Of a stretch of 64,000 bases of DNA, positions 43,601 to 52,732 are shown one piece after another. The stretch comes from DASWOJ01 sp964242415 (GTDB lineage Bacteria; Pseudomonadota; Alphaproteobacteria; Acetobacterales; Acetobacteraceae): NCBI GenBank assembly GCA_964242415.1, contig CAXTAT010000002.1, positions 124,001 to 188,000 on the forward strand. The letters are read 5' to 3'. The notes under the pieces are model-generated. The model was not told the DNA's origin, ran no database searches, and saw only the letters and a list, made by a program, of their open reading frames with translations. The position numbers and the translations under genes were made by a program. Every line of letters begins with the position of its first letter. The first letter of the stretch is position 1.

Positions 43601-45901
43601 ATGCCCGACACGCCAGTCCCTCCCCGGTCCGCTCCCGCGCGGTCCGGCCGGCGCCCCCGCCTATGGGCCGCCGCGGCCATCGCCGCCCTTCTGGTCCTGC
43701 TGGTTGCGGGCGCGGCCTGGCGGCAGGTGCTGCACCGGCCGGCGCCGATCGTGGTCGCCTTTGCGGGATCGATGACCGGGGAGGCGGCGGCCTTCGGCGA
43801 GGACGCCCGCGCCGCCACCCAGCTCTATCTTGACGAAGTCAACGCGGCTGGCGGCGTGGACGGCCACCCAGTCGTGCTGCAGATCTTCGACGACCGCAGC
43901 CGCCCGGCGGTGGCCGGCTCCAACGTCTCCGCCGTGCTGGACAGCCCGGCCATCGCAGTGCTCGGCCACTCGCTTAGCGCGACCTCGGTCGCCGCGGGGC
44001 CGGGCTACAAGGCCGGGCGCATCCCGGCGCTGACCGGCAACGCCAGCGCGGACGAGGTGACGCAGGACAACCCCTATTACTTCCGAGCGCTGTCGCCGAA
44101 CACCATACAGGCCGCGTTCCTGGCCGAGTACATCCGCACCGTGATGCTGGGCCACGACACGGCGTTCCTGCGCTCGCCCGACATCGACCTGGTCAGCAGC
44201 GACGCCCCCTATGGCCGCAGCTTCCGCGCCGGCTTCACGTCCATCACCGGCGGCAGCACCCCCAAGGTGTTCATGGTGGAGCCTGGCGAGACCATCGAGC
44301 GGACCGCGGTTGAGGCCGCCGCCCGACTGGCCCAGGAGCCAGAGCCGCGCATGATCGTCATCGGCGTCGCCCCCGACGTCATCCCCCCCGTGCTGCGGGC
44401 GATCCGCAAGCGCGGCATCCGGTCGCTGATCATCCTGGCGTCCGGGGCGGCGGATGACGGCTTCGCCGCCCAGTTCGCCAGGGACCCGGAGGAGATCGAC
44501 TCGCCGGGCTACTTCACCGAGAACGTCTTTGCCATCGCGCCGATGATCCTGGACAACACCGGCGCGCTGGGCCAGGAGCTGGCGGCCCGCATGCTGGCCG
44601 CCACCGGCCACCGCGCCGGCTGGGTCGCGGCCGGGGCGCAGGACGCGGCGCGGCTGCTGGTGGAGGCGCTGCGCCGGGCGCATGTCGGCGCCGTGCCGGG
44701 CACTCGCCAGGCCGACCGGGACGCAGTTCGGGCGGCGCTCGCCGGGATCGACCGGCCGGAGGTGGCGGTGCCCGGCATCAACGGCCCCCTGTACTTCAAC
44801 GCCGCCCGGGAGATGCCGCGGCCGATCCGCTATGGCTTCTTCCGCCAGGGCCGCTTCGTCAGCGCGCCCCTGCAGCTCGTGCGGGTGCAGGACCCCGACC
44901 TGGTCGATATCGACCGCGAGACCGAGCAGGGCCACATCGTCCAGATCGGCGAGGAGTTCTACTGGCTGCAGCGCGTCGTCTACACCGGCATCGACATCAC
45001 GCAGCTCAACCGCGTTGACATCAAGGAGGGCACGTTCAGCGCCGACTTCTACTTGTGGATGCGCTACGGCGGCGGGGACGACCTGCCGACCGACGTCGAG
45101 TTCACCGGGTTCTCCGGCGCGTTCGACCCGGCGCGTCCGCTGCAATCCGGGCGGGAGGATGGGCTGAACTACCGGCTGTACCGGGTCAGCGGCACGTTCA
45201 AGGCGAACTTCGACCTGCACGACTACCCGTTCGACCGGCAGTCGCTGCTGATCCGCCTGATGAACCGCAGCCGGCCGCTGGACGAGGTCACCTACGTCAT
45301 CGACACCTTCGGCCTGCAGCTCGACAAGCCCGGCCGGCCGCCGGCGGACAGCAGCGACGCCTACCGCAACCTGCAGCTTTGGCACGTGACCGACGCGCAC
45401 CCATTCGTGGACGCCTTCTCGGTACGCTCGACGCTCGGCAAGCCCGCGCTGTTCGACACCGCGAGCCGGGTCGAATACGGCGGGTTCGACACCGAGGTCG
45501 TGCTGCGGCGAAACGTGATCGCGTTCATGGTGAAGACGCTGATCCCGCTGTTCCTGCTGGGCCTGGTGGTGTTCGCCACGCTGTTCTTCCCCACGACGCT
45601 TGCGAAGGAGCGGACGACGATCCCGGTGACGGGCATCCTGACCAGCGCGGTGCTGCTGATCTCGATCAGCAACCAGCTTCCGCCGCTGGGCTACACGGTG
45701 GCGCTGGAATACATCTTCTACGTGTTTTTCGGCCTTTGCCTGATGAGCATGGTGGTGGGGCTGCTGTCGGAGGTCCTGCGGAACCGGAAGCTGCCGGGCC
45801 GTGCGGCAGGGATCGACCTGTTCGGGCGGTTGTTCTACGTCGTGGCGGTGGCGGCCACGATCGCCGTGTTCTGGTGGAAGTACGCGGCGGCGCTGGCCTG
45901 A
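43601..45901 (+). CDS. Periplasmic binding protein fused to a pentameric ligand-gated ion channel
   Basis: A 766-residue membrane protein. Residues 21-40 are an N-terminal anchor or signal. Residues about 48-425 are a LivJ/ANF-type binding-protein domain (IVVAFAGSMTGEAAAFGEDA, PYYFRALSPNT, DAPYGRSFRAGF). Residues about 455-640 are the beta-sandwich ligand domain of pentameric channels, with FKANFDLHDYPFDRQSLLIRL, that is, the conserved YPFDRQ of the 'Cys-loop' without any cysteine. M1 (641-663), M2 (672-692, ERTTIPVTGILTSAVLLISI), M3 (697-723) and M4 (743-762) follow. The only cysteine, Cys713, is in M3. GAGG precedes ATG 43601. The architecture implies a ligand-gated ion channel regulated by a periplasmic solute. 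Ion and ligand are unknown. Confidence 0.9.
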   Translation: MPDTPVPPRSAPARSGRRPRLWAAAAIAALLVLLVAGAAWRQVLHRPAPIVVAFAGSMTGEAAAFGEDARAATQLYLDEVNAAGGVDGHPVVLQIFDDRSRPAVAGSNVSAVLDSPAIAVLGHSLSATSVAAGPGYKAGRIPALTGNASADEVTQDNPYYFRALSPNTIQAAFLAEYIRTVMLGHDTAFLRSPDIDLVSSDAPYGRSFRAGFTSITGGSTPKVFMVEPGETIERTAVEAAARLAQEPEPRMIVIGVAPDVIPPVLRAIRKRGIRSLIILASGAADDGFAAQFARDPEEIDSPGYFTENVFAIAPMILDNTGALGQELAARMLAATGHRAGWVAAGAQDAARLLVEALRRAHVGAVPGTRQADRDAVRAALAGIDRPEVAVPGINGPLYFNAAREMPRPIRYGFFRQGRFVSAPLQLVRVQDPDLVDIDRETEQGHIVQIGEEFYWLQRVVYTGIDITQLNRVDIKEGTFSADFYLWMRYGGGDDLPTDVEFTGFSGAFDPARPLQSGREDGLNYRLYRVSGTFKANFDLHDYPFDRQSLLIRLMNRSRPLDEVTYVIDTFGLQLDKPGRPPADSSDAYRNLQLWHVTDAHPFVDAFSVRSTLGKPALFDTASRVEYGGFDTEVVLRRNVIAFMVKTLIPLFLLGLVVFATLFFPTTLAKERTTIPVTGILTSAVLLISISNQLPPLGYTVALEYIFYVFFGLCLMSMVVGLLSEVLRNRKLPGRAAGIDLFGRLFYVVAVAATIAVFWWKYAAALA

Positions 45902-46380
45902 TGCCAACGCTCCCCTGCGGTGGCGCCCATGCCCGCGCATCAAGTCTGCTGCCGTCAGTGCGGGGAACACTTGCGGCGTGGCGATCCAGGAGGGCACGGA
46001 CTGCAGTGGTCGTCCGGCCCCTGGATTGCCGCATCGCAACAGCGGACGGGGCAGGAACGAACCAGGGAACGGGTGAACCGGTCATGGGGAGCGGCTGTTG
46101 GCATGAGCCTTTCGCCAGCCGCCGGGTCGTTGCCCAGCAGTTGCGGATTGCCTTCGCGAAGCGGAGGAGGGGGCGGATAATCCTCCGTGGTTTCGTGGAC
46201 ACCCAGAAGCAGGGCGCGCAGTTGTGCGAGGCCAACCCGCGGCAGCACTTGGGCGCTCGCACCCGCTGTAGTGCCCGGCTTCGGTAAGGCCCGACCCGGC
46301 CGCAAGGCGGCTGGCCTGGATTAGCACTGTCCGCGTGCATATACATTGTGACGTGATAACGCGATGGCGAGTTAGTTGGC
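45902..46380. repeat. Gap with a degenerate family B palindrome
   Basis: CCGTCAGTGCGGGGAACACT with GCGGCGTGGCGATCCAG (45952-45989) and CTGGATTGCCGCATCGCAACAGCGG (46021-46045) are a worn family B pair. No gene is recognised in the rest of these 479 bp, which become steadily less GC-rich toward the lipoprotein gene. Confidence 0.5.
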
Positions 46381-46809
46381 ATGAAGATATCTCGGGGCCT
46401 GTTGTTACTTATTCCTCTCATTGCGGCTTCTTGCGCTAATTCGGGTCCGAACCCCTATGTGCAACCGCAGGCGGTCAACGGCCCTTGCACGGTGAAGCCA
46501 TTCTTTGTCGTACGGCTTTCTGAGACTCCAACAGAGATGACGACCCAGAATACCGGGCAAGCCTGCGTCGTTACGATGTTCAACCCTGACCTGGGTGCCG
46601 TGCAGGACGCAGCGTTCGTATCGCAGCGGCCGGCGCACGGGCAAGCCTGGACACAGGTATACGGTGGGGACCGCGGGACAGTCGTCGTGTTCTACAAGCC
46701 AGCGGCAGCCTATGTTGGCTCCGACACGTTTGACATCACGTTTGAACCGGAAGCTCGGGATGTGCTCTTCCATGTCACGGTGCAGCCGCCCGGCGTGCCA
46801 GCCGGCTAG
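46381..46809 (+). CDS. Lipoprotein with an Ig-like domain
   Basis: A 142-residue lipoprotein with lipobox LIAASC (Cys18). The mature part is about 120 residues. Its second half, with VVVFYKPAAAYVGSDTFDITF, has the YxPxxxYxGxDxFxxxF pattern of small bacterial Ig-like/cadherin-type beta domains. Two further cysteines (in GPCTV and QACVV) could form a disulfide. No enzyme motif is visible. The gene stands alone in a less GC-rich part of the window, with codon use freer at third positions than its neighbours, and the ribosome site is weak. An envelope structural role is only a guess. Confidence 0.7.
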   Translation: MKISRGLLLLIPLIAASCANSGPNPYVQPQAVNGPCTVKPFFVVRLSETPTEMTTQNTGQACVVTMFNPDLGAVQDAAFVSQRPAHGQAWTQVYGGDRGTVVVFYKPAAAYVGSDTFDITFEPEARDVLFHVTVQPPGVPAG

Positions 46810-46917
46810 TGTTCATGGTCTCGGCGTCGCGCAGGCTTAGCGGCGTTACAACCAATCCATGTGCCAAATGGACCCTAGCCAGATAATGGCACCCACGGTC
46901 GGCGCTGGCGGTGGCCA

Positions 46918-47703
46918 TCAAGAACGCGCTGCCTCGGTCCGAACGTCGCTGCCGACCTGACAAGACCCTTGTTCGTGGTCCGCAAGGGCCTCGCGGTTCC
47001 AGTCCTTGCAGACGCGTTCAATGAGTTCAGGCGGGATCGTAACGCTAGGGTTCATCACCTTGGTCCATGCAGCCACGAAATCGTTTACGAACGCCTCCTC
47101 GGCGGCGTCAGGGGCATAGATTTCCGCGGCGGCCCGAACAATCAAGTTCGAACCGAACAGCAGATCGACGCGGGTGCCGGTCCACTTGATTGCCCGTCGC
47201 GCGACTGCGCCCTTCGACCAGGTTCTCGGACGTTGGATGCCACCTACACCCTCCCCCATGTCGAGCCGGTTCACGAGAAAGTTGTTGCCCAGCGTCTCGG
47301 GGGTGCCGGTGAACACGCCGTGCGCGGACTGCCCGGCGTTTGCGTTCAGCACGCGCACCCCGCCGACCAGCACCGCCATCTCCGGAACACTCGGCGTCAA
47401 CAGATGCGCCTTATCGACCAACTGCGTCCTCGGCGGAGCGGCCATCCCTGCGTGTCCGAGACAGTTGCGGAACCCGTCAGCCAAGGGTTCGAGGCGGGAG
47501 AACGACACGGGATCGGCCTGCTCCTGCGACGCATCGGTCCGCTTGGCAGTGAACGGCACAACGACGTCGTGACTGGCCTTCGCCGCCGCCTCGACCGCAG
47601 CGCCACCGACGAGCGCGATCAGGTCGGTGAGCGAGATTGCCTTGCCGCTGGGCTGGCCCGCGTTGAACGCCGCCGTGCTGTATGGCATCGAGGCCTTGAT
47701 CAA
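46918..47703 (-). pseudogene. katG: C-terminal fragment of catalase-peroxidase (katG)
   Basis: The 261-codon frame begins within the KatG C-terminal domain: AAFNAGQPSGKAISLTDLIA, RTDASQEQADPVSFSRLEPL, ADGFRN, MAVLVGGVRVLNANAG, HGVFT, then IKWTGTRVDLLFGSNLIVRA and FVAAWTKVMN. The segment after LDMG is scrambled (EGVGGIQRPRTWSKGAV), showing a small compensated frameshift. All of the N-terminal heme domain, about 500 residues, is missing, and the end after 47050 is unrelated. Only a dead fragment remains; a flanking mobile element is not visible. Confidence 0.85.
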
Positions 47704-47953
47704 CCCGGTGCCAGCTCACGCCAAGGCAAGACAAGCCGCCTCAAACAGGCTCTGGGTGGGTCAGTCGCATCACAAGGCGATGGAGAGCCAAGCTGGTGTC
47801 GCCGCCAGCGCCGGGTGTAGCCTGATCGCCGCGTGCGCCGGCTTTCAGCATAGCCGCCCAACAGGATCATCTCACTTTGTTGAATGCCGCCGCATTGCGC
47901 GGCGACGATATGCACCCATCTGGGGAACGTTGTTCAATCTTTGATTATGGATA

Positions 47954-48184
47954 ATGTCTATGTCATACGCAGCTAAAGTCGCGTCCCTACTTATGCTTAC
48001 AGCCGTTTTGGCTGGTTGCACGTCCGCGCCTAGGGCCAGCAGCAGCGCAGCCTCTCGCAACATGGGGCAAGGCAGCACTGTCGAGGGGCAGCCAACCAGC
48101 GATATGGGTTCAGCATCGGACGGCAACGATATAGTGCCCGGCGCTCCATCAACGAAGGGCCTTAATGGCGGCGGCGGCCAGTAA
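47954..48184 (+). CDS. Small exported lipoprotein, member 1 of a three-member family
   Basis: A 76-residue lipoprotein with lipobox VLAGC (Cys22). After a Ser/Ala-rich spacer the last 44 residues align without gaps to two other small exported proteins in this window (49359 and 58708): SRNMGQGSTVEGQPTSDMGS then IVPGAPSTKGLNGGGGQ. The shared pattern is RNxGxxSTVxGxxxxDxG...GAPS...G. The family is not one I recognise. ATG 47954 or ATG 47960 could be the start; GGA at 47949 favours the second slightly. It is the most diverged of the three and the only one with a lipobox. Confidence 0.7.
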   Translation: MSMSYAAKVASLLMLTAVLAGCTSAPRASSSAASRNMGQGSTVEGQPTSDMGSASDGNDIVPGAPSTKGLNGGGGQ

Positions 48185-49358
48185 TCTGGTTTGGCCCCTC
48201 TAAGCTAGGCAGCACCTGACCGCGATAAGGTTGTTAGAGGGCGCGCTCGGGACCAACGCGGTGTTCTGGGCGTGCCGCAACACTGAAATACAAACGTAGT
48301 CCAGAGTTGTCGATGAACGGCGGAGATGGTGCCGATGTGGCGGCAATTTCGCTTTCATCGTCCTCTTGGCCGCCTCATGCAATAATTGAAATGTTATGCG
48401 GCGTGTGAGACGCGGATGATATTGGACCCAGCCCAGCGGTGCGTAGTTGATTTGTAGGGATCGGCGCGGGTTCTCTCCGACCCTCAATCTTGTTTGAAGC
48501 TCAGGTCATGTCGAAACCGGCGCATATGATCTCGACACGGCTTTCGGAGTGGTAAATTTTACTCAGGACGATCTGGGCGGCCAATGGCCACCTCCCGCCC
48601 CGGGCTGCGGGATGCCGTAACACTTCCCACTCATTGCGAGGTGCTCCTCCATATGGGTATCAGCAAAGTTTCTAAGGTGCTGCTCCTTTTGCGGCACAGA
48701 TAGGCTCAGCCGAGCCGGGCTGCAAATCAGGCTGGCAGGCGCCGTCCACTTACCAACCCGGCTTCGGTCATGGTCAGCGAGTACGTCAACAGCCACGCGG
48801 ATCATGCCGGTCGCAGTCACGGCTGCGCGCGCCAGCCCAGGCCGCCACTCCCCGCCGGAGGCTCCCGGTCAGCTTGCAGGCTGAAGTCCTCGGCCCTGAG
48901 TAGCGCTGCCATCGCCGAGCGGCTGGACGGGTAACTCCATGTGCAGGCACCGCCGCCAGCCGATCTAGGGTCGTGCATGGCCGGCGTTGCGGTGACATTG
49001 CAGCGCCCTCGGCGTGTTGTTAGCCACGGGGCGGCGTCGGCCTGCTCACGTAGGTTGCGGCCGGTGCCTCTCGGCGTCAGCCGGGTTGCGCACGGTGTCA
49101 CCATGACCGGTGGTCCCCTTGCTGTGAGCCGCCGCCTTATGCTCGTCCAGGTTCGGCGACAAAGGGAGGCGCGGGTTAGGGCAGTCTTGCGCTAAGCTGC
49201 ATCAGCGTCAGCCGTAGGCAAACCACAGGCTTGGAAGCAGAACCATCATCCTCGCAGGCATCCAGGCTCGGGCAATTGCCTGCGCCTGGATCATTTCGTA
49301 TCTTGACCCCGTATCGACAGCAGCGCATGGTAAAGCATTGCTGAGTGAGGAGATGGAT
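48185..49358. other. 1.2-kb stretch without recognised genes
   Basis: No frame here has a convincing ribosome site, domain or codon pattern. A possible promoter, TTGACC (49303-49308) with CATGGT 17 bp downstream, lies ahead of the next small exported protein. The region is less GC-rich than the window average and may be decayed DNA or hold an unrecognised RNA. Confidence 0.4.
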
Positions 49359-49667
49359 ATGCGAATCGGCGCTGTTGTTTTAGCCGGTCTGTTGGCGCCT
49401 GTTGTGATGATGGCCGACGCGGCCGTTGTTCCAGTTCATGCGCAAACAACGATTGAGTCCAATGTTGCCCCCCCGTCGGTCAGGCAGCCCAGAGTTCGCC
49501 GGCGTTTTCGTACCAGGCCGGTGGCAAGCGCTGCGGCTCGCAACGAGGGTCCGACTAGCACGGTCGGCGGGAGTTCGGCTACTGATCTGGGCAATAGCAA
49601 CTCTGGTCTTCCAAGGGTTCTAGGTGCACCCTCCGCTGGCGGTAACGGGTCCACCGGCGGCCACTGA
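49359..49667 (+). CDS. Small secreted protein, member 2 of a three-member family
   Basis: A 102-residue protein with a cleavable signal (MRIGAVVLAGLLAPVVMMAD...VHAQ). The basic middle (RQPRVRRRFRTRPVAS) is followed by the family C-terminus ARNEGPTSTVGGSSATDLGN, then SGLPRVLGAPS and GSTGGH. That end aligns exactly in length with the proteins at 47954 and 58708. GAGGAG six bases before ATG 49359 sets the start rather than ATG 49353. A hairpin follows the stop. It has no cysteines in the mature part and is rich in Gly, Ser, Asn and Pro, so it is probably unfolded or surface-attached. Function unknown. Confidence 0.75.
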   Translation: MRIGAVVLAGLLAPVVMMADAAVVPVHAQTTIESNVAPPSVRQPRVRRRFRTRPVASAAARNEGPTSTVGGSSATDLGNSNSGLPRVLGAPSAGGNGSTGGH

Positions 49668-49677
49668 TCGTCGTGGT

Positions 49678-49697
49678 GGTCCCGTTGTCTCGGGACC
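49678..49697 (+). terminator. Hairpin after the second small secreted protein
   Basis: GGTCCCG-TTGTCT-CGGGACC forms a perfect 7-bp stem with a 6-nt loop, 10 bases after the stop at 49667. There is no T-run behind it, so it may slow decay or assist termination rather than act as a classic intrinsic terminator. Confidence 0.4.
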
Positions 49698-50757
49698 CAA
49701 CGTGGTCCAGACGGCCTTCCCTGACGGCGTGTCTGCAAGAGCGGGAACAAGACCGGACTGTCTCAGCCCGCAGGGTGGCCTCGACGGAGGCATCTCGGCC
49801 AAGGCTGATGGTGGGCCGGTTCCGTTAGCAAAATCTGCAACAGACTTGCAGCTTAAGGCGGGTCAGGCGCTCGCACTTAAATATGGTCGTCGCGGCCGGG
49901 TTTCCCGCGCCGCGATGATCTGTTAACCCGTCGTCCATACGTCTCGTTTAACAATGAGCCGAGTGGGCGTTTACGGAGGCGTTCAGTGCTGGTTTCCTCT
50001 CGTGGTCGCCACTTGGGCCGATGCCGGGACGGCGAACTGCGGAGGTCATGAGTCCGCTGTGCGCGTCGATGGCGGAAAGCAACTTGCGCCGCCGCCAAAG
50101 GCGATCATCCGGCCGAGCAGCCCGCGACGCTGGTTAAGTCACTGGCATATCTGACTACATTTCCCAGCAGCCCACTTGCTTCACCTGAACACCCTGGCCG
50201 AACAATCCTGGATAGGCGCTGTTCAACACCAGGGGAACTGGGCCGAAGCTGGTCAGGGCAAGCGGCTGCCATCCTGTGAATGCCCGGCCGCGCCGGCTCA
50301 ACGTGCTGTGGCCAGGGACGGACCGGGCCGGCCCAGGCAGGCGCAAAACTCTGGACGTGAACGCCGCGACCGGCCACAGGGCAAGGTGGAGCACGAGACG
50401 CAAGGCCGACACGAGGCCAATGGTCAAATCCGGGCAGCGGGGCTACTGACCGGGACACGTCCCTTCGATCCTGCACCCTCCAAGGCCCCGCTCCGTCCAG
50501 CCAGGGCGGCAAGGTCGCCGCGCCGCAGCAGGCCAGCCCTCTACGCACTCAAATTCATGGCGCCGGCGCGAGATGCGACGGCCGCAAGGGGCGCGGCATT
50601 GAACGGCATGGAAGGCAAGCGCATCGCCGGCGTCAGGTGACCAGGCCGCATCCATCCCCAGCGCTGCTAATCACGCCGCATCGGCACAGGGCTTGCAAAT
50701 GGTCTGCACGGGAACCCGTAGCAATGGCCCGCAGCAACTGGCGAATTGGACTCCACG
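49698..50757. other. 1.1-kb stretch without recognised genes
   Basis: Several antisense and sense frames of 60-150 codons exist, as expected at this GC content, but none has a ribosome site plus a recognisable domain. One leftward frame (50155-50427, TTG start) has a hydrophobic beginning but is otherwise featureless. I see no gene I can support. Confidence 0.4.
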
Positions 50758-51369
50758 ATGAGCGATGTTTCCGCGTCCCCGACCTTGAGCATGCCATTTC
50801 ACGGAACCGCCACGCCGCCGGCACCAGCCGGCACCTCGAAGGGCCTTACGTTCTCCGAGATCCTTTCGGACCTGAACCCTCTGCAATATCTGCCGGTCGT
50901 CGGCACAATCTACCGGGCTGTTACCGGCGACACGGTTCCCAAGCCCCTGCGCGAGGCGGGGTCGGTAGTGGTCAGCGGGCTTATGGGCGGCCCCGTTGGC
51001 CTGGTCATAAGCTTGGCCACACTCGCCTTCGAGAAGCTCACCGGCATCGATTTCGAGGATTTGGAGCAGCGCGTGATCGCCTCGGTGATGCCCAGCCAGC
51101 CGGCCCCGGCAGTTGCGTCGGCCCCAGCAGTTGCGGCGGCGCCGGCACTCGCGTCGGCGCCGGCCGCGGCTCCTGAAACGGCAACCCAGGCGCCCGGCAA
51201 GGCCTGGACCCCGAACCAACTCATCGCCTACGGGGTGGTCACCCTCGGCGATGGCACGTTGCAGCAGGGGACCGTGAGTGGCGCGGATGTACTGAACGAA
51301 CTGCAGCTTCAAGCCATACTCAAGCGTCCGTCCAGCATCGAGGCCAACGCCGGCGGCCAGCGCGCATAA
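50758..51369 (+). CDS. Conserved hypothetical protein with a hydrophobic Gly-rich helix
   Basis: A 203-residue protein. The conserved core is SDLNPLQYLPVVGTIYRAVT followed by GDTVPKPLREAGSVVVSGLM and GGPVGLVISLATLAFEKLTG, which I recognise only as an unnamed alphaproteobacterial family. The middle is an Ala/Pro/Val linker of about 45 residues (VASAPAVAAAPALASAP). The C-terminus, NQLIAYGVVTLGDGTLQQGTVSGADVLNELQLQ, looks folded. There is no signal peptide; the Gly-rich helix may associate with membranes. Start ATG 50758; TTG 50746 would add four residues. The gene is convergent with dctA. Confidence 0.7.
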   Translation: MSDVSASPTLSMPFHGTATPPAPAGTSKGLTFSEILSDLNPLQYLPVVGTIYRAVTGDTVPKPLREAGSVVVSGLMGGPVGLVISLATLAFEKLTGIDFEDLEQRVIASVMPSQPAPAVASAPAVAAAPALASAPAAAPETATQAPGKAWTPNQLIAYGVVTLGDGTLQQGTVSGADVLNELQLQAILKRPSSIEANAGGQRA

Positions 51370-51391
51370 CGCGGAGCGCGGCCGTCCGCCG

Positions 51392-52732
51392 TCAGTCCGC
51401 CGGGGACACGCCCAGCTCGGGCGGCAGGTCGGACGGGTCCTGCAAGTGGCCGTCCAGCGCCAGCCGCAGCTGGTCCCGGTCAAGCTCGCCTTCCCAGCGT
51501 GCGATGACGATGGTGGCGACCGCGTTGCCGATCATGTTCACCAGCGCCCGTCCCTCGCTCATGAAGCGGTCGATGCCCAGGATCAGCGCCATGCCGGCCA
51601 GCGGGATCGACGGCACCACGCCCAGCGTCGCCACCAGCGCGATGAAGCCCGCCCCCGTCACCCCGCTCGCGCCCTTGGACGTGAGCACCGCCACGCCGAA
51701 CAGCGCCGCCTGCTCTGCGGGGGACAGCGGCGTGTTGGTCGCCTGCGCCACAAACAGGGCGGCCAGCGTCATGTAAAGGCTCGTGCCGTCGGTGTTGAAC
51801 ACATAGCCGGTCGGCACCACCAGCCCCACGACGGGGCGCGAGCAGCCGGCGCGCTCCAGCTTCTCCATCAAGGTCGGCAGCGCCGGGTCGGAGGAGCTGG
51901 TGCCGAGCGTCATCAGGATCTCGGCCTTGATGTAGTTCAGCAGCTTGAACACGTTGAACCCGGCCGCCACGCCGATCAGGCCGAGCACGCCGGCCACGAA
52001 CACCGCCGACGTCAGATAGAACACCGCGACCAGCCGCAGCAGCGGCCCCAGCGAGCCGATGCCATAGCGGCCGACCGTGAACGCCATCGCGCCGAACGCG
52101 CCGAGCGGGGCCAGCCGCATCACCACGTTGACCACCGCGAACACCACCAGCGCCGCGGCGTCGATGAACACCCGCACCGGCGCCGCGCGCTCACCGAGGG
52201 CGATCAGCGCATAGCCGACCAGGACCGACACCAGCACCACCGGCAGGATGTCGCCCTTGGCGAAGGCGTCGGTGAGGGTGCCGGGGATGATGTTGAGCAG
52301 GAAGTCGGTGACGGTTTGCTGCTGCGCCTGGCCGGCATACCCGGCGACCGCCCTGGCATCGAGCTTCGCCGCATCGACGTTGAACCCGGCGCCGGGCTGC
52401 AACAGGTTGCCCACCACGACGCCGAGCAGCAGCGCCAGGGTGGACACGGCCTCGAAGTAAAGCAGCGCCTTGCCGCCGACCCGGCCCACCTTCTTCATGT
52501 CGCCCATCTGCGACATGCCGGACACCACGGTGCAGAACACCACCAGCGCGATGACCATCCGGATCAGCTTGATGAACCCGTCGCCCAGCGGCTTCATCGC
52601 CACCGCGAAGCCGGGGTAGAAGTTGCCCACGACGACCGCCAGCACGATGCCGAACAGCACCTGGACATACAGCGAGCGGTAGATCGGCCGGCGCGCCGCC
52701 ACCGCCGCCCGGCGTCCAACCAGGGCGGGCAT
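51392..52732 (-). CDS. dctA: C4-dicarboxylate/H+ (Na+) symporter DctA
   Basis: A 446-residue DAACS-family carrier with the usual eight helices and two hairpins. Motifs are YVQVLFGIVLAVVVGNFYPG at the start, the Ser-rich reentrant TLGTSSSDPALPTLMEKLE, PTGYVFNTDGTSLYMTLAALF in TM7 and LTSKGASGVTGAGF in hairpin 2. DctA imports succinate, fumarate and malate, and relatives take up orotate or aromatic acids. The gene overlaps the quinone-oxidoreductase-like gene by one base and is last in the dioxygenase operon, so it may import the aromatic substrate's relatives or its C4 products. Confidence 0.94.
   Translation of the reverse strand: MPALVGRRAAVAARRPIYRSLYVQVLFGIVLAVVVGNFYPGFAVAMKPLGDGFIKLIRMVIALVVFCTVVSGMSQMGDMKKVGRVGGKALLYFEAVSTLALLLGVVVGNLLQPGAGFNVDAAKLDARAVAGYAGQAQQQTVTDFLLNIIPGTLTDAFAKGDILPVVLVSVLVGYALIALGERAAPVRVFIDAAALVVFAVVNVVMRLAPLGAFGAMAFTVGRYGIGSLGPLLRLVAVFYLTSAVFVAGVLGLIGVAAGFNVFKLLNYIKAEILMTLGTSSSDPALPTLMEKLERAGCSRPVVGLVVPTGYVFNTDGTSLYMTLAALFVAQATNTPLSPAEQAALFGVAVLTSKGASGVTGAGFIALVATLGVVPSIPLAGMALILGIDRFMSEGRALVNMIGNAVATIVIARWEGELDRDQLRLALDGHLQDPSDLPPELGVSPAD

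Noticed and set aside
43661..46039. 792-codon leftward open frame
   Set aside because: It is antisense to the binding-protein/channel fusion, is Arg/His/Gly-rich with no domain, and arises from GC-rich third positions of the real gene.
46918..47703. Functional small peroxidase gene
   Set aside because: The frame is only the KatG C-terminal domain with a scrambled segment; the heme-binding domain is absent.
50155..50427. 90-codon leftward frame with a hydrophobic start
   Set aside because: It starts at TTG without a ribosome site and the rest is featureless; too weak to call a gene.
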